The notes below the pieces were generated by a model. The model worked only from the letters and a program-made list of their open reading frames with translations. It was not told the DNA's origin and made no database searches. From Colletes latitarsis (lineage: Eukaryota > Arthropoda > Insecta > Hymenoptera > Colletidae), in the NCBI RefSeq assembly GCF_051014445.1, contig NC_135141.1, positions 7,750,001 through 7,814,000 on the forward strand: DNA of 64,000 bases. The letters run 5' to 3'. The translations under genes and the position numbers were made by a program. Positions 33,326-45,504 of this stretch are shown here, piece by piece (the stretch's first letter is position 1; each line of letters begins with the position of its first letter).

Positions 33326-36300
33326 AATTCACGCTCCTTCTTCAGGCCAATTTGGCGAGGGCTCGCAGGGCACAGGACATGTTTGTCCACGCCCTGCGGG
33401 CCCAAAGGGTAGGCCATCGCCGCCGAGCCGTACATGGCTCCCGATCAGCCCAATTGGGTCGGGAGCCTGTGCGGACTGGTAGCGATGGTCTGGGCGTGGC
33501 CGCCAGACTCCCCTCCCGTTACCATCTTGCATCGGGGGAGGGGGTTTCTGGCGGTCCAATGGGGGAAAATCGCGGTGGTGGACTCCTACGTGTCGCCCAA
33601 CTACGACCTCGCCACATATGCGGCATACCTGGACGGGGTGGGCGGTTGTATCAGGAGATGCCTACCCCGCCCGGTACTGGTCCTGGGGGATTTCAATGCT
33701 CATGCAGCTGCATGGGGCAACCCCAGGACTAACCGCCGTGGCGAGACGCTGTTGGGGTGGGCGGCTGAGTATGACCTCCGGCTGGGAATCGGGGCTCCGA
33801 AGCCACTTTCGTAGGGCCGCAGGGAACGTCCGTCATCGATTTGACGTGGGCAACACCTGCGGCCCTGCGACTCGTGTCGGGGTGGCGAGTGGCTGTAGAA
33901 GTTGCCACACTTAGTGACCACATCTACATCACCATGTCGGTGAGGGCCACCCCGGCACGAAGGGAGCCCCTGGGCCGGAGGCGTGCGGCGGATGCCGTGG
34001 CCCAACCGCGATGGTCCCTCAAGAGGGTGAGTTGGGAGATGGCAGAGGCAGCCACAACGGTGGCAGCCTGGTCGCAGCCAGAGTATTGACCCGTCGAGGA
34101 CGTCGAGCGAGAGGCCGAGTGGTTTCGGGGCACGTTCAACGAGGTGTGCGATGCCTCTATGCCCCGGACCAGGCCTCCCAGAAGACAGGGCGCGGAGTAT
34201 TGGCGGTCGCCGCACATTGAGCAGTGCAACGCTCGGTGTGCGCGCGCCCGCCGTAGATACACCCGCGCCCGACGCTCACGTCGTCGACGCCCTACCGCGG
34301 AGCAGATGGCGCGCATATACGAGGAGTTCGCCAGGGAGCGGCGGACCCTCCAGCGCGCCATCCGAGACGCCAAGGCACAGGCATGGAAGGACCTCCTCGG
34401 GGAGCTGAACAGAGATCCGTGGGGGCGCCCGTATAAGCTTGTAATGGACAAGCTTCGTCCATGGGCGCCCCCGCTGACAGAGACTATCGACCTCCAGTTT
34501 TTAGAGGAGGTGGTATCAACCCTGTTCCCGGGGTCTAACCGGGTCGGGGTACCACCTCCTCGAGAACCCTGGGACCCTACCCTCTGGTCCCAGGAACTGG
34601 AGGTCACCCCCGAGGAGATGGGCCGGGTCGTTCGTCGGATGAGGTCTCGGAGGGTTGCTCCGGGTCACGACGGCGTGCCCGGCCAGGTGTTGGCCTGTGC
34701 CCATGGCGTCTTGAGTCCGCGGTTCGGGAGACTACTGAACGGTTGCCTCCGCCGAGGGGTATTTCCCTCGCCGTGGAAGGCGGCGCGGCTGGTCCTTCTC
34801 CAGAAGGCGGGAAGGCCTGCAGGTACGCCCTCCGCGTACCGGCCGGTGTGTTTGTTAGATGAGGCGGGCAAGCTCTTTGAGCGCATAGTAGCAGCCCGCC
34901 TCTCCAACCACCTGTCCACAGTAGGACCCGACTTGGCCCCTTGCCAATTCGGCTTTAGAGAGGGACGCTCCACGCTCGATGCCGTCCAGCTGGTCCGGTC
35001 CCTCTCTCAGGGGGCCACCTCCCAGGGTAGGGTGGTTCTGGCGATATCGCTAGATATCGTCAATGCCTTTAACACCCTACCCTGGAAGACGATTATGGGG
35101 GCGCTAGACTTTCATCGTGTGCCCCCATACCTGAAGAGGATAGTCGGGTCCTACCTTAGCGACAGGTGGATCTGTTGCACCGGCCGGGATGGAGTATACA
35201 TGCAGAGGGGAATCGTTAGCGGTGTTCCGCAGGGGTCGGTTCTAGGGCCCTTGCTATGGAACATCGGGTACGACTCGGTACTGCGGGCCCCTCTGCCGCT
35301 GACGTGGCGCTGGCGTGTTATGCCGATGACACGCTGGTGCTAGTCAGCGGGTCAGATTGGAGAGGGACAGCGTGCGCCGCGGAGATGGCGGTGGCCACCG
35401 TCGTCGCCGAAATCCGCAGGCTGGGCCTAGAGGTGGCACCCCAGAAAACGGAGGCCATGTATTTTCGAAAACTTGGCCCCCGTGGGGTGCCGCCGGCCGG
35501 CCTGCGGATCCGAGTTGGGACAGCCTACGTCGAGGTGAAGGCCCATATGAAATACCTGGGCGTGATCCTCGACAGCCGGTGGCGCTTCGTGGAGCATTTC
35601 GACCGCTTGACCCCCCGTGTGGAGAAGGCGCCTGCAGCATTAGGCCGCCTTCTTCCGAATATCGAGGGCCTGATGTTGGAGTCCGCCGCCTCTATGTGGA
35701 GGTGGTACGTTCAATTGCCCTCTACGGGGCCCCACAACTGGATGCCAGCCGGCGCAGCACGGAGATGCTGCGCCGCGTCAACCGCCGGCTGGCAATCCGG
35801 GTTGTTAGAGGGTATCGCACCATCTCCCACGAGGCGGCGACTACCCTGGCGTGTCTCCCGCCCCTGGAGCTCCTAGCCTGGAGAAACCAATTGGTTTTCC
35901 GGCAATCGAGGGAGCTCCAGGAGGCTGGGAGGCCGCCAGAGGAGAGGAGGCAAGCGGTCCAAGCGACGAGGCGCCATGCCCAACGGACCGTTTTGTTTGT
36001 GTGGTTCCACCAACTCATTCAGACTGGTGGAACCACACAACGGTCCGTTGGTGCAGTCCTGCCACATTGGCAAGAGTGGCAGGACAAACCAGGTAGGCTG
36101 TCCTACAGGATGACACGGGTGCTCACCGGGCATGGTTGCTTTGGTGAGTATCTGTGTCGAATCGGGAAGGAGGCGACGGCGGTGTGCCACCACTGTGGAG
36201 ACCCTCTGGACACGGCGCAGCACACGCTGGCAGCCTGCCCAGCGTGGGCAGATGAGCGCCGTGTCCTGGAACAGCAAGTTGGGAGGAACCTCTCGCTGGC

Positions 36301-36490
36301 CACAGTAATTGGCAAGATGGTGGCCAGCGAGAGGACATGGCAAGTGGTGGCATCCTTCTGTGAGGTAGTTATGTCACAGAAGGAGGCCGCGGCGCGGGCG
36401 CGCGAGCACGCCGCGCATCCCGCTCGGAGAGGGAGGGCTCGGAGAGGGGCGAGGGCGAGGCGACCTTCGCCTCCTGGCCCCCTTCAATAA
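33323..36490 (+). pseudogene. R1-clade ORF2 (endonuclease and reverse transcriptase), family A, frameshifted
   Basis: The N-terminus reads LLLQANLARARRAQDM, the standard R1-clade start. The codon expected to be ATG reads CTG over the ORF1 stop. Endonuclease motifs VLVLGDFNAHAAAWG and TLSDHIYI are present. Reverse transcriptase includes APGHDGVPG, YRPVCLLDEAGK, CQFGFREGRSTLDAV, SLDIVNAFN and GVPQGSVLGPLLWN, with YADD at 35319-35330. The thumb region (KYLGVILDSRW) and C-terminal CCHC (CHHCGDPLDTAQHTLAAC) are intact. Lesions: frameshifts near 33420, 33810, 35290 and 35700, and TGA at 34087-34089. All catalytic motifs survive, so decay is recent. It would nick DNA and prime reverse transcription on the cut target. 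Confidence 0.88.
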
Positions 36491-36824
36491 CTTCTGAAGT
36501 GGTGGGGCGGCCCGTCAGCTTTCACCTCCGGCCACCACGTCGATGGCCGGGGGGTGGACGGGCCGCCCGTGGGAGCTGCAGGTGCTCGGCGTTAGGGGCC
36601 CGAGCACCGAAGTCAGCTCCGGGGCCGCGGGCGTCGGGTGACCTGGCGCCCGCGGCGGAGAAATAAGGAGGGAATGACACGTTGTCGTTCAAACCGGGAT
36701 GAGCCTCGACAGGCAAGGCGCGGCGGGGGACTCTGTGATGTCTCACTAGAGTTACCGGTCCCCCGCCGCAGCGCCCGAGGACGGTCACCTTGGGGTTTTA
36801 ACCGGTAGGAGTCCGGCACTACCT

Positions 36825-36852
36825 CGAGGCCCTCCCCTACTTAAGGGCCTCG
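36825..36852 (+). other. 3'-terminal hairpin of family A
   Basis: CGAGGCCCT (36825-36833) pairs perfectly with AGGGCCTCG (36844-36852) around a 10-nt loop, about 30 nt before the A tail. The related element at 29122-29740 keeps a comparable stem (GGCCCGCCC and GGGCCCGCGGG) with different bases. Confidence 0.7.
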
Positions 36853-36900
36853 GGGGGCCATGAGGACTTCCCCACGTAAAAAAAAAAAAAAAAAAAAAAA

Positions 36901-38418
36901 AGTATGCTAGTATGCAAATTGTAAGTTAGTAAGCAAGCAGTGAGCTAGTAAGCAAGCCGTATGCAGGTAAGCAATCAGTAAGCTAGCAAGCAAGTAGTAA
37001 GCTAGAAAGCAAGCAGCAGGCTAGTAAGAAAGCTGGTAGCCACTAAGAAAGCAGGAAGGTAGTAAGCAAGCAGAGAGCTAGTAAGCGAGCAGAAAGCTAG
37101 TAAGAAAGTAGTACGCTAGCAAGCAAGCAGTAAGCTAGAAAGCAACCGGTAAGCTAGTATGCAAGCAGTGAGCTGGTAAGAAAGTAGTAAGTTAGTAACA
37201 AAGCAGTAAATTAGTAACAAAGCAGTAAGCTAGTAAGCGAGCAGGAAGCTGGGAAGGAAGTAGTATGCTAGTAAGCAAGCAGTAAGCTAGTAAGCAAGCA
37301 GCAGGGTGGTAAGAGTGCAGTAAGCTATTGACAAAGCTGTAAGTAAGTAAGAAAACGGTCAGCTTGTAAACAAACAGTAAGCTAGAAAGCATGCAGCAAG
37401 CTGGTATGCAAGCAGTAAGCTAGAAAGCAAGTAGTATGCTGGTAAGCAAGCAGTAAGCTAGTGAGCAAGCTGTGAGCTAGTAAGCGAGCAGGGAGCTAGT
37501 AACAAAGCAGTAATCAAGTAATCAAGCAGTAAGCTTTTAAGCACGCAGTAAGCTAGTAGGCAAGCAGTGAACTAGTAAGCGGGTAGTGAGCTAGTAACAA
37601 AGCAGTGAAATAGTAAGCGAGGAGGAAGCTTGTGAGGAAGCAGTATGCTTGTAACGAAGCAGTAAGCTAGTAAGCAAGCAGTAATCTTGTAAGGAAGCAT
37701 TCGGCTAGTAAGAATGCAGTAGGTGAGTAAGAAAGTAGTAAGTTGGTAAGCAAGCAGTGAGCTAGTGAGGAAGCATTTAGTTAGTAACAAAGCAGCAAGC
37801 TAGCAAGCAAGCAGTAAGCAGGTAAGCATTGAGTAAGCTAGTAAGCAAGCAGTATGCTAGTAAGCAAGTAGTATGCTAGTAAACAAGCAGTAAGTTATTA
37901 ACAAAGCAGTAAGTTAGTATGAACACGGTCACCTCGTAAGCAAGTAGTAAGCTAGAAAGAAAGCAGTATGCTATTAACAAAGCAGTAAGTTTGTAAGGAA
38001 GCAGTATGCTTCTAAGCAAGAAGGAAGCTAGTATGCAAGCAGTTAGCTATTGAGCATGCAGCGTCCTAGTATGCATCCAGTAAGCCAGTAAGCAAACAGT
38101 AAGCTGGTAACAAAGCACTGAGCTAGTAAGGAAGCAGTATACTAGGAAGGAAGCAGTAAGCTAGAAGGCAAGCAGCAAGCTAGTAAGCAAGCAGTAAGCA
38201 GGTGAGCATTGAGTAAGCTAGTAAGCAAGCAGGAAGCTAGTAAACAACCAGTAAGCTAGTAAGCAAGCAGCTGGCTAGTAAGGCAGGAGTATGCTACTAA
38301 GCAAGCAGTAAGCTAGTAAGCAAGCAGTAAGCTAGTAAGCAAGCAGTAAGCTAGTAAGCAACCAGTAAGCTAGTAAGGAAGCAGTAAGCTAGGAAGAATG
38401 CAGCAAGCTAGTATGCAA
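36901..38418. repeat. 19-bp satellite, block 9
   Basis: Tandem 19-bp variants. The cleanest consensus copies of the window occur near 38300-38380, several in a row without mismatch. Confidence 0.92.
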
Positions 38419-38807
38419 CTCTCAGGGGCTGTGTCCGGCATTCGTCGGCCGCAGGACGGAGCGTAGCGACCCCGTGGTACCTGATGCTTATCACGCCGTA
38501 AGCTTCCTGTTGTTCGTCACAACGACCCATCCACAATACCTTCTTTGGTTTTGTAAATGGTACGTGACGGCAGGAGGAACGGGGTCCTTGGCTTAGCCGC
38601 CCGGGCCGCGAGTATGGCGACTCTATAAAATCGCCCTCGAATCCCAAGCTATGGTGCGCGGCGATGGGATGCATGCCTGGGGGAGAAGGCCCAATCCCGA
38701 GCGACCACCTCCGGGGGCACCTGTCGATCCCTCGGAGTATTAGGCTTGCCCGGGTAAGGCGTCTCTGCCCAGGTGGACCTTTTTTCCGACGTACGCGTGG
38801 GAACTAA

Positions 38808-40667
38808 ATGGATTTTCATAACAAAACAGGGTAGGGGCGGGTCATTTCGGAGGGGTAGGTCGATGAGGGTGTTGGGGCTAGGGAGACGGCGCTCACGCTT
38901 CACTCAGCGCCAGGTCTCGCTTCGTGGAGTGCGGAGAAGGACAACGAGACTCTGCGTCAGTCTCATCCTTCTCCTCCGCCAGGAGCCACATAGGCTCCAA
39001 GAGGAAGCGGACGGGGCAGGCCGTCTCCGGAGTTAGTAGGGCAATGAGCCCGGTGGTAATGGTGAGTTTCCTCAGGGACGAGGTAACCGAGGAGATTTCC
39101 GAGAGGATATCCTCGTCTCTGAGGCGGGTGGAGAAGGTGGCCGCATCCTGCTCCTTGAAGGGGCAGAAGAGCGGCGGCGCAGAGGCCCTGAGGGAGCCTG
39201 CACAAAAGATCAGGAAGGCGGTGCAGGAGCTGAGCGGACGGAACGCCCGTCTGCAGCTCCTGTTGGAGGAGGTGAGATTGGGGAGGAGGAGGGCAGAGGC
39301 GTGCTGGAAAGGCGCGGTCCTGCCTTCAATCCTCCCGCCTCCTCCGCCGCGTGCCCCGGCGATGGCAAATAAGCTGGGTGCGGCGGCGGTGGTGCGAGGC
39401 TCTACAGGCCCTCCCGCCCGCACTCCGTCCGCGCAGAGTTCCCCGTTTTCCTCAGAGAACGAAGGTCTGAGGAGGATTGGGGAAATGATTGACCGGAAGC
39501 TGGCCCTCTTCCGGAATGAGCTCCTCCCCGGTACAGCAGGCAGCAGAAACGCGGTGCCCCCCCCCCCGACCAATACCGGTACAATCGGGGAAGGCGAAGG
39601 TGGGGGGAGCGAAGACTCCGCCCACCGTAGTCACTCCGGGGCCTCGGGTCGCGGACTCCAAGGGGGCCAGACTACCCGCGGTCCTGGACCGGACGCCATC
39701 CATGGCACCGTCCCAAGGGGGGGTGTCCTGGAGCGAGGTGGTTGGGCGGAAGGCGAGGAAGGCCTCGCAGCCGCAACCTCCGCCCTCGCCGCACGCGGCC
39801 AAAGTAAAGGTCGCAAAGACGCGACCTGGGCGTCCCCCCAAAACGGCAGCGGTGGCGCTGACCGTCGCGCAGGGTGGCGACCTGACCCTCGCGGCGGCGA
39901 TGCTGCTCGCCAGGGAGAGCATCTCCCTGGAAGAGCGTGGCATCGCTTCCGTGAGGACGAAGAGGGCAGCGATCGGGGGTCTCCTGCTGGAGATTCCCGG
40001 ACCGGTGGGCGGGGAGATGGCGGACCGACTCGCACAGAGGCTCCGGGAGCAGCTGGCCGAGCGGGGTGTCCGGGTCGCCAGGCCCACGAAGCGCACGGAG
40101 ATGCGCGTTTGTGGGCTGGACGACTCGGTCACAGCGCAGGAGGTGTCTCATGTCCCAGCGAGGGCGGGGGACTGCCCTGAAGTAGACGTGCGGGTCGGTG
40201 AGATCCGCAAGTCTCCTTCCGGCCTGGGGTCGGTGTGGGCCCGATGCCCCCTCTCCGCTGCCCGCAAAGTGGCGAAATCCGGGAGGGTTTTGGTGGGGTG
40301 GGTTACGGTGCGAGTGGAGATACTCGCGCCGCGCCCACTCCAGTGTCACCGCTGCCTCGAGGCGGGGCACGTGAGGCACTGGTGCACCTCGTCGGTGGAC
40401 CGCAGCGGTCAGCGTTACAGCTGCGAAGCGAAAGACCACCGCGCGAGCCAGTGCTCGGCGGCCCCCCACTGCCCGCAAAGGGCGGACATCGGGAGGCCGG
40501 CCGATCACAGGGTGGGGAGCAAAAAGTGCTGTCCCACCTCCCGGAAGAAGAGGGGGAATCGGCCCTCGCCGGTTCAGGCTTCGCGGTTGGTGGCATCGTC
40601 CACAATGGAGGTGGACGGTGCCACGGGGACGGATAGCCGGGAGGAGGCTGGGGCGGCCGCGAAGTAA
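38808..40667 (+). pseudogene. R1-clade ORF1 (gag-like), family B, with zinc knuckles
   Basis: The start ATG at 38808 is followed after eight codons by TAG, so the N-terminus is broken. Frames switch again near 39500. The C-terminal half (39489-40667) is well preserved: RVARPTKRTEMRVCGLDD, GLGSVWARCPLSAARKV, then CCHC knuckles. The first knuckle, CHRCLEAGHVRHWC, is complete. The second reads YSCEAKDHRASQC and lacks its first Cys. The third (HCPQRADIGR...KKC) is also degenerate. The product would bind element RNA. The stop TAA (40665-40667) overlaps the ORF2 start as TAATG. Confidence 0.85.
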
Positions 40668-43559
40668 TGCCGCCGCGTCTCCTCCTCCAGGCCAACCTCA
40701 ACCACTGCCGCGCGGCACAGGACATGACGTCCCAAGTCCTCGCGGAGTGGTGGGTTGGACTGGCGGTCGCCGCCGAGCCGTACCGCGTCCTTGATCACCC
40801 TCATTGGTTGGGGGACGCGGACGGCTTGGTGGCGGCGGTATGAGTAGGAGGCGACGTGTCCCCGCCTTTCTCCATACTGGAGCGCGGTCGGGGCTCCGTC
40901 GCCGTGGACTGGGGGGGGGGGAGCCACCGTGGTGGGGTGCTACATCTCGCCCCGCAGCGGCCACGCCGCGTTCGAGCAGTACCTGGCCGAGGTCGCGGCG
41001 TGCGTGCAGCGCTTCGCGGCTAGGCCGGTGCTGGTCCTGGCGGACTTTAACGCCAAGTCGGTGGCGTGGGGATCCCCCAGGATCTCCGTTCGCGGTGGGA
41101 TCCTGGGCGACTGGGCGGCCGGCTCGACCTTCGGTTACTGAACCGGGCGTCGGAGCACACGTGCGTGCGGCGATATGGGGGTCCATCGTGGATGTTGGAT
41201 TCGGGACCCCCAACGCCTTGCGCATGGTGTTGGGATGGCAGGTGGTTTGGGGGGGGGGCAGAGTCACTCTCGGACCACCGGTATATTCGGATGGAGGTCT
41301 CTGCCCCCGAATGTACATCCCGACACCACCGCACGGTTGGCGCCCCACCGCGCAGCTGGGCGCTTCGGCGCCTGGACAAGGACGCTATGATGGCAGCTGC
41401 TCTCGCTGCAACTTGGACTCAGGGGGCGGCCGAGTTGCCGAGCATAGAGGCAGATGACCTGTATGAGTCATACAGTATGGCTCGGGTTGCTCTGCAGGTC
41501 GCCATCAAACGGGACAAAACCCGAGCATGGAAGAAGCTCCTCCAGACTCTCGATGACAATCCTCGGGGGCGCCCGTATAAGGTGGTGCTAATAAGCGCCG
41601 CCCGTGGGCGCCCCCTGTCACCGAGTGTCTTAATCCTCTGCCGCTGGAGGGCGTGATCAATACTCTCTTTCCAATTGGGGAGGGAGGATCACGTCCTCCG
41701 GCGGCGACGGCTGTCCCAATTGAGTGGACGGCCGAGCGGGAGGTCACGCAGGGGGAGCTGGCCACGGCCATCAAACGGCTCGTGGCGCGTTACACGGCCC
41801 CGGGGCCGGATGGTGTGCCTGGCCGGGTTTGGGTTCTGACCCAGGGCGTCCTTGGGGACGACCTCAGGCGGTTGTTTGACCGATGCCTGAGGGACGGGCG
41901 ATTCTCCCCTAGTTGGAATGTGGCGAGGATTGTCGTCCTCTGGAAGACGGGTCGGCCCGAAGAGTCTCCCTCCGGCATACCGGCCCATCTGTCTCCTCGA
42001 CGAGGTGCGCAAACCCTTCGAGCGCGTGATTGCCGCCCGCCTCGTTGAGCACCTATCAAAGTGTGCTCCCGCCCTGGCCGACTGCCAGTACGGCTTCCGG
42101 GAGGGTCGATCGACGATCGACGCGATCAGTCGGGTCAGGGTCCTCTCGGAAACGGCCGTCTCCCGGGGTGGGGTTGCTTTGGCAGCATCCTTGGATATTG
42201 CCAACGCCTTTAACACCCTACCCTGGGAAGAGATAAGGAGGGGGCTCGAAGATCATCGGGTCCCTCCTTATCTCAGGGCAGTCGTCGGGGATTATCTCCG
42301 TGACAGGTGGATCGAGTATCCGGGCCGGGATGGAAATATGCGGAGGGAGGTGTACTGCGGCGTTCCGCAGGCATCGGTCCTTGGGCCACTCCTGTGGAAC
42401 GTTGCATACGATAAGGTGTTGCGGGCCGACCTCCCCGACGGCGTCAGCGCCGTGTGTTATGCAGATGACACACTGGTGCTGGCCGTCGGGGCTTACTGGG
42501 GGAAGGCCAAGCGTTTCGCGGAGGAGGGGGCACAGCGCGTCGTCGGCCAGATCAGGGGGATGGGGATGACGGTGGCGGTCCATAAGACCGAGGTGATAGC
42601 GTTCCATTCACCTCGGCAGGATCCGCCACCCCCTCTGATCCGGGTGGGCGGGGCTGATATCGAGGTGAAGCCTCGGATGAGGTATCTGGGGCTGATACTC
42701 AATAGCCACTGGCGCTTCGAGGAGCATTTCCGTTGCCTGCTCCCCCGGCTGGAGGGGATGGTCGCGATTTTAGGCCGAATACTAACCAACCTGGGGGCCC
42801 GGCTGGCAGAGTGCGCCGTCTCTATGTGGCAATGGTACAGTCGGTGGCCCTTTACGGGGCCCCCGTCTGGGCGGACGACCTGGCGGCCTCCCGGCGCAGC
42901 ATGACGATGCTGCGTCGGGTGCAGAGGCGGATGGCGATGAGAGTCGTCCGCAGCTACCGAACCGTGTCGTATGAGGCGGCGACGGTTCTTGCGGGGATAC
43001 CGCCAATGGATCTCCACGCGCGGTCGCACGCGATTGTGTATCGTCATCGTGTCGACCGTCGCGCGGGGGTGGGAGCGGTCCCGGGAGCGCAGGTACCTGC
43101 TTGGGGCGATTTGAAGCGCCAGGCCCGGCAGTTCGTGGTGCTCGCGTGGCAGGAGCAGTTGTCCTGCCAACCGCGGGGCACTCGATAGTCGGTGCTGTTC
43201 GGCCACTCCTGAGTGAGTGGCTGGACAGAGGCCATGGAAGCCACACTTACCGGAGGCACAGGTGTTCTCCGGGCATGGCAGCTTCGGGAGATACCTGTGC
43301 CGGATAGGGAAGGAGCCGACGGCGCGTTGCTGCCATCGGACGGGATGACTCGCTGCCGGGCATCGTGAGCGCCATGGTCGGCAGTGAGCAGAAGTGGAGG
43401 GCCGTGGCCTCCTTCTGCAAAAAAGTAATGTTGCAGAAGGAAGCCGCGGGCAGGAAGCGCGAGCTTCGGTGGCATGCTGGGGCTCGTGCTCGTTTGGTGG
43501 CAGGAGGGTGCCGCCCAGGCGCCGGGCGTCGTGGGTGGCCACCGCGGCGTGACGGATAA
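40667..43559 (+). pseudogene. R1-clade ORF2, family B, frameshifted and internally deleted
   Basis: The start ATG (40667-40669) overlaps the ORF1 stop. The N-terminus MPPRLLLQANLNHCRAAQDM is family-typical, and a frameshift follows near 40840. The endonuclease shows VLVLADFNAKSVAWG (the Gly of GDFN replaced by Ala). Reverse transcriptase spans about 41650-42750 with CQYGFREGRSTIDAI, SLDIANAFN, GVPQASVLGP and YADD at 42458-42469. Frame changes occur near 41140, 41640, 41970, 42800 and 43180. The C-terminal zinc finger is lost: after GKEPTARCCH the sequence jumps about 85 bp downstream compared with sister copies. Nonfunctional. Confidence 0.87.
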
Positions 43560-43915
43560 CCCTGGCTGGGAGGGGGTTCCTGAAGGGAGCCTCCTCCAGC
43601 CACGAGGCGCGGGGTCGGACCGAAGTGGGAGTGACCTCGTCCTGCCGCCATGAGATAGCGTGACAGCCAGGAGAAACCTTTTTCCCCCCGTGGATGGGCG
43701 CACAGCGCAGGCATGGGGACGGTACCGAAAGTATGTCACGAGCGATTCCCGGTATCCTCCCAAATCGTGCGGAAGGGTCGCCGTGGGGTTTTCAGTGGGT
43801 AGGTCCCGCGCCCGTCATTCCATGGGCGTGGGGAGTCCCACACACCCCTCCCGCCTCACCCCAAAGAGGTGGAAGGGAGTCTTACGAAGATTTCCCCACA
43901 AAGAAAAAAAAAAAA

Positions 43916-45210
43916 CTAGTATGCAAGCAGTAAGCTAGTAAGCGAGAAGGAAGCTAGTAAGGAAGCAGTATGCTAGCAAGCGTGCAGTAATATAGAAAGC
44001 ATGCAGCAGGCTAGCAAGATAGCGGCTAGCTATTACGCATGCAGTATACTAGTAAGCAAGCAGTAAGCTAGAAAGCAACCAGTAAGCTAGTAAGAAGGCA
44101 GTAAGCTGGTAAGATAGCAGTTAGCTTGTAAGGAAGTAGTAAGCTAGTAAGCAAGCAGAGAGCCAGTAAGCGAGCAGGGAGATAGTAAGGAAGCGGTAAG
44201 CTAGTCAGAAAGCTGCTAGCCAGTAAGAAAGCAGTTTGCTAGTAAGCAAGCTGTATGCTAGAAAGCAAGCAGCAAGCTAGTATGTAAGCAGTAAGCTAGT
44301 AAGCAACCAGTAAGCTAGAAATCAGGCAGTAACCTGGTAAGATAGCAGTTAGCTAGTAAGGAAGTACTAAGCTAGTAAGCAAGCAGTGAGTTAGTAAGCA
44401 AGCAGCAAGCCCGAAAGCAAGCAGCAGACTAGCAAGCAAGCAGCGAGTGGGTAAGCTAGCAGTAAGCTAGTAAACAAGCAGCGAGCTAGTAGGCGAGGCG
44501 GAAGCTAGTAAGGAAGCAGTATGATAGTGTGCAAGCTGTAAGCTAGTAAGCAACCAGAAAACTGGTAAGCAAGCCGTAAGCTGGTAAGAAACAAGTTAGC
44601 TAATATGCAAGTAGTGAGCTGGTAAGCAAGCAGAAAGCTATTAATTTAGCAGTGAGCCAGTAAGCCAGAAGGGAGGTAGCAAGGAAGCAGTATGCTAGTA
44701 AGCAAGCAGTAAGCTAGAAAGCAAGCAGCAAGCTAGTAAGGAAGCAGAAAGCTAGTAAGCAAGCAGTATGCTAGTAAGCAGGTGGTAAGCTAGTAAGCAA
44801 GCACTAAGCTTGTAAGCAAGCAGTAATCTGGACGCAAGCAGTGAGCTAGTAAGCGAGCAGGGAGCTTGTAAGGAAGCATTATGCTAGAAAGCAAGCAGCG
44901 GACTAGTAAGCAAGCAGTAAGCGGGTAAGCAAGCAGGAAGCTAGTAAGGAAGCAGTATGTTAGAAGGCAAGCATCGGGCTAGTAATCAAGCAGTATGCGT
45001 GTAAGCTAGCTGTAAGCTAGTACGCAAGCAGTAAACTACTAAGCAAGCAGGGAGCTAGTAAGCGAGGAGGAATCTAGTAAGGAAGCAATATGCTAGTATG
45101 CAAGCTGTAAGCTATTAAGCAACCAGTAAGCTAGTAAGCTACCAGTAAGCTAGTAAGGAAGCAGCATGGTAGTAAGAAAGCACGTAGCTAGTAAGAAAGC
45201 AGTATGATAG
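43916..45210. repeat. 19-bp satellite, block 10
   Basis: Tandem 19-bp variants. The last 150 bp match 14640-14798, and both run into the same Copia LTR. Confidence 0.9.
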
Positions 45211-45504
45211 TATTGAGGATCTATCTTTGTGATAGATTTCCCCAATTGCTTACCGCAGAAAGAAGAAAGAATTATTTGTTGAAACGGTATAATGTGTAAG
45301 GCACGAAGGCGACAAAATATATGGAAGTCTTTTCTCCGCGGTCAGGGTTGTCGCACGCCTAACCTCAAACCGAGAAAAATCCCGGCTATATATGCGTCGC
45401 CAAATGGTCGGCAGACATTTTAATTGTATGGCATGACCTGGGCCGGCGTCGAACAGAGAAAAATCGCGAAGTTTCGGAAATACAAAATATATCTATTCTC
45501 AACA

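Larger units (their letters stand above)
30958..36900 (+). mobile_element. R1-clade non-LTR retrotransposon, family A, both ends present
   Basis: A 5.9-kb element with an exact 15-bp target duplication AGTATGCTAGTATGC (30943-30957 and 36901-36915). It begins with CTCAGGGGCTGTGTCCGGCA at 30961, identical to the start of the copy at 38421, preceded by three apparently untemplated bases. Layout: 5' UTR (to 31348), ORF1 (31349-33325), ORF2 (33323-36490), 3' UTR and A tail. Codon and base use are very GC-rich against the satellite. ORF2 has an APE-type endonuclease, reverse transcriptase and a C-terminal CCHC but no RNase H, as expected of the R1 clade (R1, TRAS, SART and relatives). Several frameshifts and an internal deletion in ORF1 make this copy inactive. 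Confidence 0.93.
38419..43915 (+). mobile_element. R1-clade non-LTR retrotransposon, family B, both ends present
   Basis: A 5.5-kb element flanked by CTAGTATGCAA (38408-38418 and 43916-43926). It starts with the same CTCAGGGGCTGTGTCCGGCA as family A (38421) after two extra bases. 5' UTR to 38807, ORF1 38808-40667, ORF2 40667-43559, then a 3' UTR with two hairpins and an A tail. Its coding region matches the copy at 59425-62929 closely, and its 3' UTR matches all other family B copies. Many frameshifts and several deletions show it to be older than the right-hand copy. Confidence 0.92.

Noticed and set aside
31570..36490. Cellular genes in the GC-rich blocks
   Set aside because: Every open frame with recognisable content is R1-clade ORF1 or ORF2. 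The long frames on the opposite strand are shadows of GC-rich coding sequence.
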